A DNA stretch of 52,330 nt from Actinomycetota bacterium (GTDB lineage: Bacteria; Actinomycetota; Actinomycetes; Nanopelagicales; Nanopelagicaceae): the NCBI GenBank assembly GCA_009698845.1, contig WLPI01000003.1:1-52330 (forward strand), given 5' to 3'. The number at the start of each line of letters is the position of its first letter. Positions within the stretch are counted from its first letter, which is position 1. Under the pieces are notes generated by a model that was not told the DNA's origin, ran no database searches, and saw only the letters and a list, made by a program, of their open reading frames with translations. Both the position numbers and the translations under genes were made by a program. This document shows positions 18,728 through 27,817 of the stretch, one piece after another.

Positions 18728-19312
18728 TTAGAGAGAACCCTTTGTAGAAGGGATTCCTGATACGCGGGAATCTAGAGCTACCGCATCGCGCAATGCGCGA
18801 GCAACTGCCTTGAATTGTGCTTCGAACACGTGATGTGCATTGCGTCCTTCAAGAACGCGGACATGCAGACAAATTCGCGCTTCGGCAACCATTGATTCCC
18901 AGATGTGCTTACCAAGTGTTGTATCAAAAGTTCCAATGAGTTCGACAATTTCTGGTTGGCGATGAACAAGATATGGACGTCCTGATAAATCTACGGCTGC
19001 CTGAACCAAGACTTCATCGAGTGGAACCATCGCATCGCCAAAGCGACGGATGCCTGCTTTATCTCCGAGCGCTTCTCGAAGTGCCTGTCCGAATGCAAGA
19101 GAAGTGTCTTCAACTGTGTGGTGCGAGTCAACATCAACATCACCAGTTGTCTTTACGGTGAGATCGAATCCCGAATGCTTTCCAAGTTGCGAGAGCATAT
19201 GATCAAAGAATGGAACTCCTGTATCAACTGAAATCTGTCCGGTTCCGTCGAGATTTAAATCGACAAGAACACTTGATTCTTTCGTTGTGCGTTCTACTCG
19301 TGCTTTTCTCAT
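18728..19312 (-). CDS. hisB: Imidazoleglycerol-phosphate dehydratase
   Basis: 194 aa when started at ATG 19310-19312, which has GGGAG 4 nt upstream and overlaps the hisC stop (ATGA); an upstream in-frame TTG is less likely. It dehydrates imidazole glycerol phosphate to imidazole acetol phosphate. Mn-binding His/Glu motifs are [22 protein letters not shown] (62-69) and a C-terminal [12 protein letters not shown]. It is the single-domain form without the HisN-type phosphatase. Confidence 0.96.
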   Translation of the reverse strand: MRKARVERTTKESSVLVDLNLDGTGQISVDTGVPFFDHMLSQLGKHSGFDLTVKTTGDVDVDSHHTVEDTSLAFGQALREALGDKAGIRRFGDAMVPLDEVLVQAAVDLSGRPYLVHRQPEIVELIGTFDTTLGKHIWESMVAEARICLHVRVLEGRNAHHVFEAQFKAVARALRDAVALDSRVSGIPSTKGSL

Positions 19313-20397
19313 TCTTCTCCCAAGCAAGCCGATAGTGTTTCGATGAATTTTCTATTTTCGGCTTCATTGCCAATCGTGACTCGTAAGTACCCTAATAATC
19401 CCACATCCCGAATGAGAACGCCCCTATCTAACATCTGCTGCCACAGTTGAGCAGAAGGTTGCTTGAAGCCAGTAAAGAGGAGGAAGTTTGAACTGCTGGG
19501 CAAAACAATCAGCCCAAGTCGCTCCAGATCAACTCTCATACTTTCTCGGTCTTTGCGAAGTTGGGCAACGGTGCCCAATAGTTCATCTCTGAAATCTAGT
19601 GCAACTTCCGCTGCCACTTGAGTGAGTGCGCTGAGGTGATAAGGAAGGCGCACTAAAAACATAGATTCGATAACTGAAGGATGCGCAACCAGATATCCCA
19701 ATCGAGCACCGGCAAATGCAAACGCTTTGCTCATGGTGCGAATTACGACGATGTGTGGATACTTTTCGATAAGGGTGACTGCTGATTTTTCATCGGAGAA
19801 TTCTGCATAGGCCTCGTCAATCACAAGCAGTCCTGTGCAGTGCTGAGCAATTTTCTCGATTTCAGCAAGAGCAATCGATGCACCAGTTGGATTATTTGGA
19901 GTCGTAAGAAAAACAAGGACTGCTTGAGACTGTTTTATCTGCGCTATTGCACTTTCAGTATCAAGTGAGAAATCTGATTCACGTGTGCCAGCGATCCATT
20001 GAACTTGGGTCACTTTTGCAATCAGCGGATGCATTGAGTACGAAGGAATAAATCCGATTGCCTTACCAGAACCAAAAGCAAGGAATAGAGATTGGATAAT
20101 CTCGTTACTTCCATTTGCTGCCCAGATATTTTCTCGAGTTAAGTTTGTCCCCGAGAGATCATTGATAAAGTCAGAGAGTTTAGTGCGCAGCATGAAAGCA
20201 TCTCGATCTGGATAGCGATTGAGAGTGAGAGATGCCTCTTTAATGCGCTCTGAGATCGCATCTGCAAGCTGAGCAGATGGTGGGTATGGGTTCTCATTTG
20301 TGTTCATGACCGCAGATGCAGGAACTTGTGGCGCACCGTAGGGCGAGAGCTCTCGTAAGTTCGCACGTAAAGGTAACCACGATGGCCAGGACGTCAT
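19309..20397 (-). CDS. hisC: Histidinol-phosphate aminotransferase
   Basis: 362 aa fold-type I PLP enzyme converting imidazole acetol phosphate and glutamate to histidinol phosphate. Motifs: NENPYPP (substrate region), TPNNPTG, DEAYAEF (D194, Y197) and the Schiff-base K224 in [19 protein letters not shown] 20395-20397 overlaps the hisD stop by 4 nt. Confidence 0.96.
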   Translation of the reverse strand: MTSWPSWLPLRANLRELSPYGAPQVPASAVMNTNENPYPPSAQLADAISERIKEASLTLNRYPDRDAFMLRTKLSDFINDLSGTNLTRENIWAANGSNEIIQSLFLAFGSGKAIGFIPSYSMHPLIAKVTQVQWIAGTRESDFSLDTESAIAQIKQSQAVLVFLTTPNNPTGASIALAEIEKIAQHCTGLLVIDEAYAEFSDEKSAVTLIEKYPHIVVIRTMSKAFAFAGARLGYLVAHPSVIESMFLVRLPYHLSALTQVAAEVALDFRDELLGTVAQLRKDRESMRVDLERLGLIVLPSSSNFLLFTGFKQPSAQLWQQMLDRGVLIRDVGLLGYLRVTIGNEAENRKFIETLSACLGEE

Positions 20398-21701
20398 GGC
20401 TTCTCCAAACGTGCAGAGATTGCTTCACCGTGTGCAGGAAGGTCTTCTGACTTTGCCAGAGTTATTACCGTTGCAGCGATATCTGTAAATGCTTTCTCGT
20501 TGTATTCGATGAAATGCAAGCCGCGTAAGAATGTCTGGACAGATAGACCGGAACTATGGCAGGCGCATCCCCCAGTTGGTAACACATGGTTTGAGCCCGC
20601 AGAGTAATCTCCAAGTGACACAGGTGAGAAGCGACCAATAAACACTGCACCGGCATTTCTTATGCGCTGAGCATCCTGTGACGATTGCGCTGTCTGAATT
20701 TCTAAGTGCTCTGCAGCGTAAGCATTCACAACATCAATTCCTTGTTCAATAGAATCAACCAAAGCAATTGCTGACTGAACTCCTGACAGCGCTGTTCTAA
20801 TTCGTTCCGAGTGCTTCGTACGGGAAACACGAGATTCAAGTTCAGCTTCAACTTCTCGGGCCAATTTTTCGGACGGAGTTACAAGTACTGCAGCTGCAAT
20901 GACGTCGTGTTCTGCTTGGCTAATCAGATCAGATGCGACATCTGAAGCGAGAGCTGTGTCATCGGCAAGAATTGCGATTTCTGTCGGCCCAGCTTCGGAA
21001 TCGATTCCAATGATTCCACGAAGTGCTCGCTTAGCTGCAGCAACGTAAATGTTTCCTGGACCCGTGACTAGATCGCATTTCTCACAGAGACCTTTCATCC
21101 CGTATCCGAATAGCGCTATTGCTTGTGCGCCGCCAACGGCATAGACCTCTGTTATTCCAAGTAACGCACAGGTTGCAAGAATCGTTGGATGAGGCAGTCC
21201 ACCAAATTCCTTCTGAGGCGGGGAGGCGACAGCGATACTGGGAACTTGCGCAATTTGAGCAGGGATGACATTCATCATCACACTGCTTGGATACACAGCT
21301 CGTCCGCCAGGAACATAGAGTCCGACACGATCAACTGGAATCCACTTTTCTGTAACGATTCCGCCGTCCACAACTGTTGTGCTGTGCCCAGAACGAACTT
21401 GATTGCTATGTACTTTACGAATTCTTTCTGCAGAAATTTCTAGGGCTCGGCGAATTTCAGGATCAAGTTCTGCCAGAGATTTATCCAACTCGGACTGTGG
21501 GACGCGAATTGCTTTGGGGGTTACGCCATCGAATTCTTGCGCCAGTGCGATGAGGTCTGATTCGCTCCCTTCGCGAACACGTTTCATAATTGGTTCGATC
21601 GCAATCATTGCTTTGGCAACATCAAGAGTTGCTCGCGGCAAAAGACCTTGGTAGCCAGCTTTATCCAAGGACTTTCCACGTAGGTCTACGGTGCGAATCA
21701 C
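20394..21701 (-). CDS. hisD: Histidinol dehydrogenase
   Basis: 435 aa Zn enzyme catalysing the last two oxidations to histidine. Conserved segments are [58 protein letters not shown] and [15 protein letters not shown]. It is the first gene of the his-trp run. Start GTG at 21699-21701 has no ribosome site but has TAGAAT exactly 6 nt upstream, so the operon mRNA is probably leaderless. That leaves no room for a histidine leader attenuator. Confidence 0.96.
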   Translation of the reverse strand: MIRTVDLRGKSLDKAGYQGLLPRATLDVAKAMIAIEPIMKRVREGSESDLIALAQEFDGVTPKAIRVPQSELDKSLAELDPEIRRALEISAERIRKVHSNQVRSGHSTTVVDGGIVTEKWIPVDRVGLYVPGGRAVYPSSVMMNVIPAQIAQVPSIAVASPPQKEFGGLPHPTILATCALLGITEVYAVGGAQAIALFGYGMKGLCEKCDLVTGPGNIYVAAAKRALRGIIGIDSEAGPTEIAILADDTALASDVASDLISQAEHDVIAAAVLVTPSEKLAREVEAELESRVSRTKHSERIRTALSGVQSAIALVDSIEQGIDVVNAYAAEHLEIQTAQSSQDAQRIRNAGAVFIGRFSPVSLGDYSAGSNHVLPTGGCACHSSGLSVQTFLRGLHFIEYNEKAFTDIAATVITLAKSEDLPAHGEAISARLEKP

Positions 21702-21707
21702 ATACGT

Positions 21708-21713
21708 ATTCTA
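21708..21713 (-). promoter_or_regulatory. -10 box for the his-trp operon (leaderless)
   Basis: TAGAAT on the minus strand matches the -10 consensus at 5 of 6 positions. Six bases (ACGTAT) separate it from the hisD GTG, so transcription should begin at or next to the start codon. No clear -35 is visible. Confidence 0.5.
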
Positions 21714-21752
21714 CTTTGCGGAACTTTGTTGGCGAGACGAGATTTGGGCAAA

Positions 21753-24700
21753 CTAAATACGAACGAGGCAGTCCGGCCCCAAGAGTGCTTTCAAATCTGC
21801 GCTCAAACTTGGTGATGATGTTACTAGTGCGTCAATTTTCAGAGTCGTCGATTTCTGTTGGTCAATTACTTGCAGGTGTACTTCGCGTTTGCCTGGATGA
21901 GAGCGCAAAATCTCTTTCACTCGTTCGATGATTGGCGGAGTCACCTGTGATGCAGGAAGTGAAATCAGGAGCGGTCCAGTAGGAGCAGCGGAGATATCTG
22001 GCATCTTCATTTCAAGAGCAGTAAATCGAACCTGCTCATCGGTGCGCGAGAATCGTCCACGAACGACTACAACTCGATCTTCAGTAAGTGAAAGCGCGTA
22101 CTGGTTGTAGGTGTTTGAGAAGAAGAGAACTTCAATGGCACCTTCTAAATCTTCAACATTGACCACGGCCCATGAAGCACCTTGTCGAGAAACTTTTCTC
22201 TGGATTCCTGTAATGAGTCCACCAATGGTGATAACTCCTTCTGGCGGGGCGTCATTGAGCAATTCGCTGATTGACATATCTGTATGTGATCGAAGCACGT
22301 GTTCGACGCCGAGCAATGGGTGATCAGATACGTAGAGCCCTAACATCTCTCGTTCAAAGGTAAGCAAAGTAGATTTGTCCCACTCGGTATCTGGTATCTC
22401 AACATCTAATCCAACTACTGTTGAAATCGAGTCACCACCGAAGAGATCGAATTGGCCAATGGCTTCGGCTCGCTTAGTTTCAATGACTGAATCAATAGCT
22501 TCAAGATGGATAGCCATCAATCCCTTGCGAGGATGGTTAAGTGAGTCAAATGCGCCAGCTTTGATAAGTGACTCGATTGTTTTCTTATTGCACACATTGG
22601 CATCTACTTTTGCTAAGAAATCACCGAAGGAAGAAAAAGCGCCTTTAGTTATGCGTGATGCCTTTACCGAGGCGACAACACCTTCACCTACGTTTCTAAT
22701 CGCAGCTAAACCAAATCTAATATCTTGACCACGCGGGGTGTATTCGGCATCAGATTCGTTGACATCTGGTGGGAGAACTTTGATTCCCATTCTTCTGCAC
22801 TCAGAGAGGTAGAGGGCTGATTTATCTTTATCATCGCGAACACTAGTAAGTAGCGCCGCCATGTATTCGGTAGGGAAATTAGCCTTGAGATAAGCCGTCC
22901 AGAATGAAACAACTCCATATCCAGCGCTGTGCGCACGGTTAAAGGCGTAGTCAGAGAAGGGAATAAGAACTTCCCAAAGCCGTTTGATTGCTGCTTCAGA
23001 GAATCCGTTAGCTTTCATGCCAGCTTCAAAAGGAATGTACTCCTTGTCAAGAATTTCCTTATTCTTCTTTCCCATTGCTTTACGCAATAGATCTGCACGT
23101 CCTAAAGTAAAACCAGCTACTTTCTGAGCGATTGCCATTACTTGCTCTTGATAAACAATTAGTCCGTAGGTATCCCCCAAAATATCTTGCAGCACATCTG
23201 AAAGCTCTGGATGAATTGGTTCGACTGGTTTGCGACCATTCTTGCGGTCTGCATAGTTATTGTGTGCGTTCTCACCCATTGGTCCTGGTCGATAGAGCGC
23301 GATAACTGCCGAAATATCTGCAAATGAATCCGGGGACATGCTTCGAAGTAGTGCACGCATTGGTCCGCCGTCTAGTTGGAAAACTCCGAGCGTATCTCCA
23401 CGAGAGAGAAGTTCAAAAGTTTTCTGATCAGATAATGGAAGGTCTTCAAGTACGAGATCAATACTCTGATTGGACTTAATGTTTAGCAGAGCATCATCTA
23501 GAACTGAGAGATTTCGAAGTCCAAGAAAATCCATCTTGAGCAAACCGGTTGATTCGCATGCGCCCATATCGAATTGAGTAATGATTGCGCCATCTGCTTC
23601 TCGGCGGTGAATGGGAATAACATCGAGCAGCGGTTCGCGAGATAAAATCACGCCAGCTGCGTGCACTCCCCACTGACGCTTAAGCCCTTCAAGTCCCTTG
23701 GCAAGATCTACGACACGTTTTGAATCAGGGTCGGTTTCATAGAGAGTTCTAAACTCCCCGGCTTCACCGAAACGTGAGTCTTTGTTATCGAATACTCCAG
23801 AGAGAGTGATGTCTTTACCCATCACTGATGGAGGAAGAGCTTTGGTTAATTTCTCACCAATTGCATAGGGGTAACCGAGAACTCGTGTTGCATCCTTAAG
23901 TGATTGCTTCGATTTAATTGTTCCGTAAGTAATGATCTGCGCAACGCGATCTTCGCCGTACTTTTCGGTCGCGTAACGAATCATCTCTGAGCGTCTACGC
24001 TCGTCAAAGTCGAGATCGATATCGGGCATCGAGATACGCTCAGGGTTAAGGAATCGTTCAAAAAGTAATCCATGCTCTATTGGATCAAGTCCTGTGATTC
24101 CAAGTGCATATGCAACAAGTGAACCGGCTGCAGATCCACGACCTGGTCCTACGCGAATTCCAACCTTCTTTGCATGCGTTACCAAATCTGCAACAACAAG
24201 GAAGTATCCAGGGAATCCCATTTTGATCATTACATCGAGCTCGTAATTAAGGCGAGTGAAATGTTCTGGAGTTGCCCTATCCCCCATTCTTTCTCGTAAA
24301 CCACGTTCTGCTTCTTTGCGAAGCCAAGAATCTTCGGTTTCTTCTTTAGGTACCTCAAAAGCCGGCATGAGGTTTTCATCTTCACGAAGTTTTACATTGC
24401 AACGCTCTGCAATCAGCAACGTGTTATCGCAAGACTCAGGAATCTCTTTAAAGAGTTCGCGCATTTGCGCAGGTGTCTTTAGGTAGAACTCGTGATTGTC
24501 GAACTTAAATCGCTTCGGGTCGGCCAGCGTTGATCCAGACTGCACACATAGAAGTGCTTCATGTGCAGGGCCATCTTCGTGGAAGGTGTAATGCAGATCA
24601 TTCGTGGCAAGCAATGGAAGCTTGAGTTCTCTTCCAAGCTTAATCAAGTCAGCTTTCACTCGACTTTCAATATCAATTTGGTGATCCATGATTTCAAGGA

Positions 24701-25286
24701 AGAAATTGTTTGCCCCAAAAATATCTCGGTAATCGCTGGCCGCTCTTAACGCTTCCTTGTAGTTTCCCATGCGAAGTCGAGTTTGAATTTCTCCACCAGG
24801 GCATCCTGTTGTTGCAATCAAACCATCGGCATAACGTGAAATGAGTTCACGATCCATGCGAGGTTTGTAGTAATAACCTTCAAGCGATGCCAAAGATGAA
24901 AGCCGGAAAAGATTTGCAAGACCCTGATTGTTCTCCGCCAAAATGGTCATGTGCGTATATGCACCGCCGCCAGAAACATCGTCTTCACCGCCGTCGGCCC
25001 ACTGCACACGCTTCTTATCAAATCGGGATTCAGGTGCAACATAAGCTTCAATACCGATGATTGGTTTGACGCCAGCTTTAGTTGCTTGTTTATAGAAATC
25101 AAATGCACCAAAAACATTTCCATGATCTGTCATGGCTATCGCTGGCATTTCTTGGCGAGCGACTTCAGTTACAAGATCACCGACGCGCGCGGCACCATCG
25201 AGCATCGAGTACTCAGTATGTACATGAAGATGTACAAACGAGTCTTTCGTCGATGCCCGTGAAGCTGAAAAATCTTCAGATGACAT
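21753..25286 (-). CDS. dnaE: DNA polymerase III alpha subunit (replicative)
   Basis: 1177 aa, typical DnaE1 length. N-terminal PHP domain with HLHVHTEYSMLDG (H19, H21, H23) and AMTDHGNVFGAF. Polymerase active-site Asp residues are D422, D424 and D426 in PDIDLDFDE. The central palm and fingers include KMDFLGLRNL, YRPGPMGENAH and YQEQVM; a helix-hairpin-helix region follows (~880-930) and an OB fold near 1010-1085 (ITIGGLITGIQRKV). This is the chromosome replicase core. It begins 19 nt after rluD with no obvious ribosome site and ends 51 nt before hisD. A second, error-prone DnaE lies at the window end. Confidence 0.96.
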   Translation of the reverse strand: MSSEDFSASRASTKDSFVHLHVHTEYSMLDGAARVGDLVTEVARQEMPAIAMTDHGNVFGAFDFYKQATKAGVKPIIGIEAYVAPESRFDKKRVQWADGGEDDVSGGGAYTHMTILAENNQGLANLFRLSSLASLEGYYYKPRMDRELISRYADGLIATTGCPGGEIQTRLRMGNYKEALRAASDYRDIFGANNFFLEIMDHQIDIESRVKADLIKLGRELKLPLLATNDLHYTFHEDGPAHEALLCVQSGSTLADPKRFKFDNHEFYLKTPAQMRELFKEIPESCDNTLLIAERCNVKLREDENLMPAFEVPKEETEDSWLRKEAERGLRERMGDRATPEHFTRLNYELDVMIKMGFPGYFLVVADLVTHAKKVGIRVGPGRGSAAGSLVAYALGITGLDPIEHGLLFERFLNPERISMPDIDLDFDERRRSEMIRYATEKYGEDRVAQIITYGTIKSKQSLKDATRVLGYPYAIGEKLTKALPPSVMGKDITLSGVFDNKDSRFGEAGEFRTLYETDPDSKRVVDLAKGLEGLKRQWGVHAAGVILSREPLLDVIPIHRREADGAIITQFDMGACESTGLLKMDFLGLRNLSVLDDALLNIKSNQSIDLVLEDLPLSDQKTFELLSRGDTLGVFQLDGGPMRALLRSMSPDSFADISAVIALYRPGPMGENAHNNYADRKNGRKPVEPIHPELSDVLQDILGDTYGLIVYQEQVMAIAQKVAGFTLGRADLLRKAMGKKNKEILDKEYIPFEAGMKANGFSEAAIKRLWEVLIPFSDYAFNRAHSAGYGVVSFWTAYLKANFPTEYMAALLTSVRDDKDKSALYLSECRRMGIKVLPPDVNESDAEYTPRGQDIRFGLAAIRNVGEGVVASVKASRITKGAFSSFGDFLAKVDANVCNKKTIESLIKAGAFDSLNHPRKGLMAIHLEAIDSVIETKRAEAIGQFDLFGGDSISTVVGLDVEIPDTEWDKSTLLTFEREMLGLYVSDHPLLGVEHVLRSHTDMSISELLNDAPPEGVITIGGLITGIQRKVSRQGASWAVVNVEDLEGAIEVLFFSNTYNQYALSLTEDRVVVVRGRFSRTDEQVRFTALEMKMPDISAAPTGPLLISLPASQVTPPIIERVKEILRSHPGKREVHLQVIDQQKSTTLKIDALVTSSPSLSADLKALLGPDCLVRI

Positions 25287-25305
25287 GGTGGCGCAACATT
25301 AGCGC

Positions 25306-26244
25306 CTAAGGCAGCACTGCCTCGGATAGCAACGCCAAAGAAGCTTGCAAGTCAGCTGGGTAAGGGGCTGTTAACACGAGCGGAATTCCGTTGGTGGGAT
25401 GGTTGAAACGTAGTTCAAGAGCGTGAAGCCAAGGTCGAGACATCTGCATTTTCTTTCCAAGCACCGGATCGGCTCCGTATGTCGTATCACCAACGAGTGG
25501 GTGATTAAGTGCAGAGAAGTGAACACGAATTTGATGAGTACGCCCTGTTTCAAGTTCTACCTTTACCAATGAAACTGATCTGTAATACTCGATTACTTCG
25601 TAATGTGTGATGCTCTCTTTACCTGTAGCAACAACAGCAAACCGATGATCTTCTTTTGGATGACGATCGATTGGCGCGTCAATTGTTCCAGTCGAAGGGT
25701 CCATATGGCCTTGGACAAGTGCGTGATACGTTTTTTCAACATCATGGCTACGAAACATCTCTTTCAACTTTAAATATGCGGCATCGGTTTTTGCAATAAT
25801 CATGAGACCCGATGTGCCAGCATCTAAACGGTGCACTACTCCTGCGCGCTCCGCTGGGCCTGATGTGGAGATCGTGTAACCAGCTGCAAGAAGTGCGCCC
25901 ACAACAGTGGGTCCCATCCAGCCAGGACTTGGATGCGCAGCACAACCGACAGGTTTATCAATAACAACGATGTCGTCATCGTTGTAGATAACAGTAAGTC
26001 CTTCTAAAGGTGTCAGTGGAATGGGATCTTGATTTACCGGTGCGGGAAGGAGTATTTCAATAACTTGGCCGGCCACTACACGGTCTGATTTACCCATGGA
26101 CTTACCGCTGGTTGTTATGTCGCCATCCTCAAGCAATTTAACGATAGTTGTACGAGATAAGCCAAGTACTCGGGTTAGGGCGCTATCAATTCGCTCGCCC
26201 TCTACGCCTTCGGGCACACTCAGCGTTCTCAACTCACGTGACAT
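25306..26244 (-). CDS. rluD: RluA-family 23S rRNA pseudouridine synthase (RluD-like)
   Basis: 312 aa. An S4 RNA-binding domain (residues 13-60, RIDSALTRVLGLSRTTIVKLL) precedes the RluA catalytic domain. The catalytic Asp is D141 in VVHRLDAGTSGLMIIAKT, with later motifs KTYHALV, ETGRTHQIRVH and HPLVGDTTYG. It converts uridine to pseudouridine in rRNA; the exact positions are unconfirmed, RluD being the nearest likely relative. It lies 6 nt after lspA and 19 nt before dnaE, an order I recall from other actinobacteria. Confidence 0.93.
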   Translation of the reverse strand: MSRELRTLSVPEGVEGERIDSALTRVLGLSRTTIVKLLEDGDITTSGKSMGKSDRVVAGQVIEILLPAPVNQDPIPLTPLEGLTVIYNDDDIVVIDKPVGCAAHPSPGWMGPTVVGALLAAGYTISTSGPAERAGVVHRLDAGTSGLMIIAKTDAAYLKLKEMFRSHDVEKTYHALVQGHMDPSTGTIDAPIDRHPKEDHRFAVVATGKESITHYEVIEYYRSVSLVKVELETGRTHQIRVHFSALNHPLVGDTTYGADPVLGKKMQMSRPWLHALELRFNHPTNGIPLVLTAPYPADLQASLALLSEAVLP

Positions 26245-26250
26245 CAGCGC

Positions 26251-26736
26251 CTACCTTACCGGTGTTATTGGCGGGATATTTCGCATAGTCAAATAAAAGG
26301 CAAGAAATGCTGCAACAACTATTGCTGAATCAGCAATATTGAAAACGGGCCAATTAGGAATTTGAATCCAATCAATCACGTTACCACTGAGAAAACTGGG
26401 CTCTCGAAAGATTCGATCTGTGAGGTTTCCTAGAACTCCCCCCAATAGAAGTCCTGCAGTTGCTTGCCATCCTCGTGAAGAGATCCGAGTTGAGTAATAG
26501 GTAACCCCGATTACAACGGCTAGAGAAAGTAGGGCAAAGACTATTGCAAAACCAGTTGCAAAACTGAATGCTGCTCCAGAATTTCTGACAAGGGTGAGAG
26601 TTAAGAAATCGCCCAATACTTTCACTGGCGTAGTTGCAAGTGCAGAGACCGCCCATTGTTTTGTTGCAAAATCGAAAAGCCAAATGCACCAAGCAGTAAC
26701 CCAGATTAGTCGTGAAGGTAGTTGGCGTTGGCGCAC
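26251..26736 (-). CDS. lspA: Lipoprotein signal peptidase (signal peptidase II)
   Basis: 161 aa aspartyl peptidase with four membrane helices (~10-30, 60-80, 92-106, 133-150). The catalytic pair is D107 (GNLTDRIF) and D136 (FNIADSAIV). It removes signal peptides from prolipoproteins after Lgt acts. Start GTG at 26734-26736, one base after the DksA-like stop; the AAGG overlapping that stop is very close to the GTG, so translation probably depends on coupling. No better start is present before the first helix. Confidence 0.94.
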   Translation of the reverse strand: MRQRQLPSRLIWVTAWCIWLFDFATKQWAVSALATTPVKVLGDFLTLTLVRNSGAAFSFATGFAIVFALLSLAVVIGVTYYSTRISSRGWQATAGLLLGGVLGNLTDRIFREPSFLSGNVIDWIQIPNWPVFNIADSAIVVAAFLAFYLTMRNIPPITPVR

Positions 26737-26737
26737 C

Positions 26738-27523
26738 TTAGCGCCGCTCTTCTTTCTGCTTGCAAATCATGCACAAAGTTGCGCGAGGAAATACTTGAAG
26801 ACGTGCCTTTCCAATTGCTGTGCCGCAGTCCTCGCAGAGTCCATAGGTTTTGTTTTCGATGCGCTCAAGAGCTCTCTCTGTTTGAAGAACCATGTCGCGT
26901 GCATTTATTACCAGTGACATTTCGTGCTCACGTTCAAAAGTCTTGGTACCTGAATCTGCTTGATCATCTCCAGCACCTTCACCTGAATCTGAAATGAGCT
27001 CATCCATTTCTGCTTCAACTGTTGCAAGTTCTTTACGCAATCTTTCTAAATCTTTTGAAATCTCTGCTTTAACTGATTTGAGTTCGGCAGCGGTCCAAGG
27101 CGCTTCACCCGCAGATGCAACTACTGGTGTGGGTGCTGCCTTGATTGGCTTTAGCGGAGCAACTTTCTTTCCACTTTTAACTGGACGTGGTGGTGGTGGC
27201 ATGACAAGTCGACGCTCTTCTACAACCGGTGCCGCACTAGGTGCAACTACTGTGGCGACTGAAACAGTCTGAGATTTCTCATCAACTGTAAGAGTTGTCT
27301 TTCCAACCTTTGAAGGAAATGGACGACCCGGAGCTTTCTTAACTGGGATTGACTTCTTCGCGGCAGTTTTTTTTGCAGGTGCTTTTTTTGCAGGGACTTT
27401 TTTTGACGCAGCCTTTTTCGCAGGAGCCTTCTTCGCTACTTTCTTAGGCGCAGCTTTTTTGGCAGGTGCTTTCTTCGCGGGAGCCTTCTTGGCTACTTTC
27501 TTGGCTACTTTTTTTCCTGGCAC
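26738..27523 (-). CDS. DksA/TraR-family zinc-finger regulator with Lys/Ala/Pro-rich tail
   Basis: 261 aa from GTG 27521-27523. AAGG lies 8 nt upstream and TAAGGT 7 nt upstream, supporting this start; the longer in-frame extension reads antisense into the ileS T-box and is rejected. Residues ~1-70 are repeats of Lys, Ala and Pro (KKAPAKKAPAKKA type), resembling histone H1 tails. A Pro-rich linker follows, then a coiled coil (~150-210: ELKSVKAEISKDLERLRKEL, tip DDQADSG) and the Zn finger C230-x2-C233-x17-C251-x2-C254. Family members bind the RNA polymerase secondary channel and alter initiation; the tail could bind DNA or RNA. It leads dksA-lspA-rluD-dnaE. Confidence 0.88.
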   Translation of the reverse strand: MPGKKVAKKVAKKAPAKKAPAKKAAPKKVAKKAPAKKAASKKVPAKKAPAKKTAAKKSIPVKKAPGRPFPSKVGKTTLTVDEKSQTVSVATVVAPSAAPVVEERRLVMPPPPRPVKSGKKVAPLKPIKAAPTPVVASAGEAPWTAAELKSVKAEISKDLERLRKELATVEAEMDELISDSGEGAGDDQADSGTKTFEREHEMSLVINARDMVLQTERALERIENKTYGLCEDCGTAIGKARLQVFPRATLCMICKQKEERR

Positions 27524-27530
27524 GCCGCGC

Positions 27531-27536
27531 ACCTTA
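27531..27536 (-). promoter_or_regulatory. Possible -10 box for the DksA-like gene
   Basis: TAAGGT on the minus strand lies 7 nt before the GTG at 27521-27523, with TTGGTT 17 nt upstream of it as a weak -35. A leaderless mRNA is possible; AAGG could instead be the ribosome site. Confidence 0.3.
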
Positions 27537-27599
27537 TGCGTTTTTCTCTGCGTAACCAACTTTGCCACGCATGGTTTAGACTCAGAACCTGCAAGTCCT

Positions 27600-27817
27600 T
27601 GTACGAGAAGTGCGTTGAAGAGGCCATCACCTCGGGAGCACGCTGGAAGATCCGATAGCCATCTGTTCGACAAATGGTCCGGGGTAGAACTAGCCGTGGC
27701 AAGTAAATAAAGAGGTACGAATCCGCACCAGCGGAAACGTACAAGGCGGGTGGTACCGCGAACTTCGACTCTGAAGTTCGTCCCTCCAAGAGTTACTGAC
27801 TTCTTGGGGGATTTTTT
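27600..27817 (+). ncRNA. T-box riboswitch leader of ileS (translational type)
   Basis: The T-box core GGTGGTACCGCG ends at 27760. TGGT can pair with the ACCA end of an uncharged tRNA with A73, as in tRNA-Ile. Upstream, GTGC (27610-27613) and GCAC (27638-27641) enclose hairpin GAGG-CCATCA-CCTC (27620-27633), whose loop holds ATC (27626-27628), an Ile codon and candidate specifier, on what looks like an ultrashort Stem I. An 8-bp hairpin CGAACTTC/GAAGTTCG (27759-27780) follows. Next, TCCCTCCAAGA (27781-27791) can pair with TCTTGGGGGA (27802-27811), which contains the ileS ribosome site. That is an anti-Shine-Dalgarno sequestrator, and no poly-U terminator is present, so control is probably of translation. 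Uncharged tRNA-Ile should free the ribosome site. Confidence 0.88.

Noticed and set aside
27524-27673. N-terminal extension of the DksA-like protein by 50 codons
   Set aside because: It lies antisense to the ileS T-box, has no ribosome site, and the normal Lys-rich tail begins after a GTG with an AAGG site.
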